Assembly: GCF_030285625.1 (NCBI RefSeq)
Contig: NZ_CP127294.1
Location: forward strand, 5,118,501 to 5,182,500
Source of the DNA: Amycolatopsis sp. 2-15
GTDB taxonomy: Bacteria > Actinomycetota > Actinomycetes > Mycobacteriales > Pseudonocardiaceae
Direction: 5' to 3'
DNA length: 64,000 nucleotides
How positions within the stretch are numbered: the first letter of the stretch is position 1; each line of letters starts with the position of its first letter. The notes beneath the pieces are model-generated. The model had not been told where the DNA came from, made no database searches, and saw nothing but the letters and a program-made list of their open reading frames with translations. Below are positions 63,463 through 64,000 of the stretch, in pieces. The position numbers were made by a program, and so were the translations under genes.

Positions 63463-64000
63463 ATGACCGTCGTCACCGATCTCGCCGACGAGCTCGTCGA
63501 CGAGATGTTCGGCTTCGAACCGCTCTCCGCCGCGATCCTGGGCATCAAGCCCGACGCACCGGGGCTCGGCGACCCGAGCGCCGCCGCCGAAGCCGTGTAC
63601 CGCGAGCGGCTCGCCGGCCTGCTGGCGCGGGCGCGGGCGATCGAGGCCGGCGAGCTCGACGCGACGGACCGTGTAACCCGCGAGGTGGTGATCAACTCGA
63701 TCGAGGGCAAGCTCGACCTCATCGACAGCCATTTCGGCGAGTTCACCGTGACCGACCTGTTCGTCGGGCCCGCGGCGGGCCTGCTCTCGGCGCTGCCGAT
63801 GGTGCCGGTGCTGCCGGGGGAGAAGGCGTCGGTGCACCTCGACCGGCTGGCCGAGATCCCGGCCTTCCTGCGCGCAGTCGCGCTGCGGCACCGCGAGGGC
63901 ATCGAGGCCGGAATGGTGCCCGTCGAGCGGCTGGTGAAGGGCGCGATCGCCCACGTCGACCGCTACCTCGCCGAACCCGCGGGCGACCCGCTGCTGCGCC
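63463..64000 (+). CDS. DUF885 family protein, 3' truncated
   Basis: First 179 residues of a DUF885 protein; the gene runs off the window. Features: FGFEPLSAAILGIKPDAPGL at the start, TREVVINSIEGKLDLIDSHF, LPGEKASVHLDRLAEIPAFL and a helical body, as in the bacterial DUF885 group, some of which are metal-dependent peptidases; the zinc motif would lie beyond the window. ATG 63463 is preceded by CCCGGGAG. Full length is usually near 550 residues. Confidence 0.85.
   Translation, partial: MTVVTDLADELVDEMFGFEPLSAAILGIKPDAPGLGDPSAAAEAVYRERLAGLLARARAIEAGELDATDRVTREVVINSIEGKLDLIDSHFGEFTVTDLFVGPAAGLLSALPMVPVLPGEKASVHLDRLAEIPAFLRAVALRHREGIEAGMVPVERLVKGAIAHVDRYLAEPAGDPLLR

Overview
This 64-kb window is chromosomal DNA from a high-GC actinomycete. 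The gene set points to the family Pseudonocardiaceae, most likely Amycolatopsis or a close relative. The clues are a Wag31/SepF-type division cluster, a DUF3558 lipoprotein beside EspG- and PPE-like genes, an actinobacterial translational T-box before ileS, a SAM-IV-type riboswitch, and many GTG or TTG starts that are leaderless or overlap the upstream stop. The genus is an inference; no rRNA or tRNA gene, transposase, integrase or CRISPR array was seen.

Layout. (1) 1-10.9 kb: a truncated dinB, a DUF3040 membrane protein, a frameshifted SCO6745-family gene, a MoxR/DUF58/transglutaminase operon on the minus strand, a small type-VII-secretion accessory group (WXG-like, DUF3558 lipoprotein, PPE-like, EspG), and an Lrp-type regulator. 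(2) 11-13.9 kb: a long ORF joining two membrane modules, then about 0.9 kb of repeats without genes. (3) 13.9-29.1 kb: the dcw cluster mraZ-rsmH-ftsL-ftsI // murE-murF-mraY-murD-ftsW-murG-murC-ftsQ, mostly with overlapping stop/start codons. (4) 29.2-38.2 kb: an insert between ftsQ and ftsZ with an NmrA-type protein, an MFS exporter, an OsmC peroxidase, a DinB-like thiol protein and a complete SigK/RskA locus in two divergent arms. (5) 38.4-43.4 kb: ftsZ-pgeF-yggS-sepF-yggT-wag31. (6) 44-53.3 kb: accessory genes, T-box and ileS, a penicillin-binding protein, and two paralogous ArsR-type regulators. (7) 53.4-64 kb: a K+/H+ antiporter, a MocR-type regulator divergent from a Tm-1-like/PEP-hydrolase-like pair, a riboswitch-controlled class-V aminotransferase, lspA and an RluD-type pseudouridine synthase, an HTH protein, and the start of a DUF885 gene.

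How the genes work together. Genes from 13.9 to 43.4 kb make lipid II (MurC-F, MraY, MurG), polymerise and cross-link it at the septum (FtsW, FtsI, with FtsL and FtsQ), and place the division and polar growth machinery (FtsZ, SepF, YggT, Wag31). MraZ probably represses its own promoter through four phased boxes. LspA and the lipid-modifying SigK arm add envelope functions.

The most unusual signals are: a phased array of inverted MraZ-box-like hexamers 190-300 bp upstream of the mraZ operator; a symmetrical pair of putative leaderless SigK promoters with identical spacing; the SigK locus sitting inside the dcw cluster; an ORF fusing two membrane modules; and at least four apparent frameshifts. 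Two of those fit loss of one G from a G-run next to CC, so consensus error should be excluded before calling pseudogenes.
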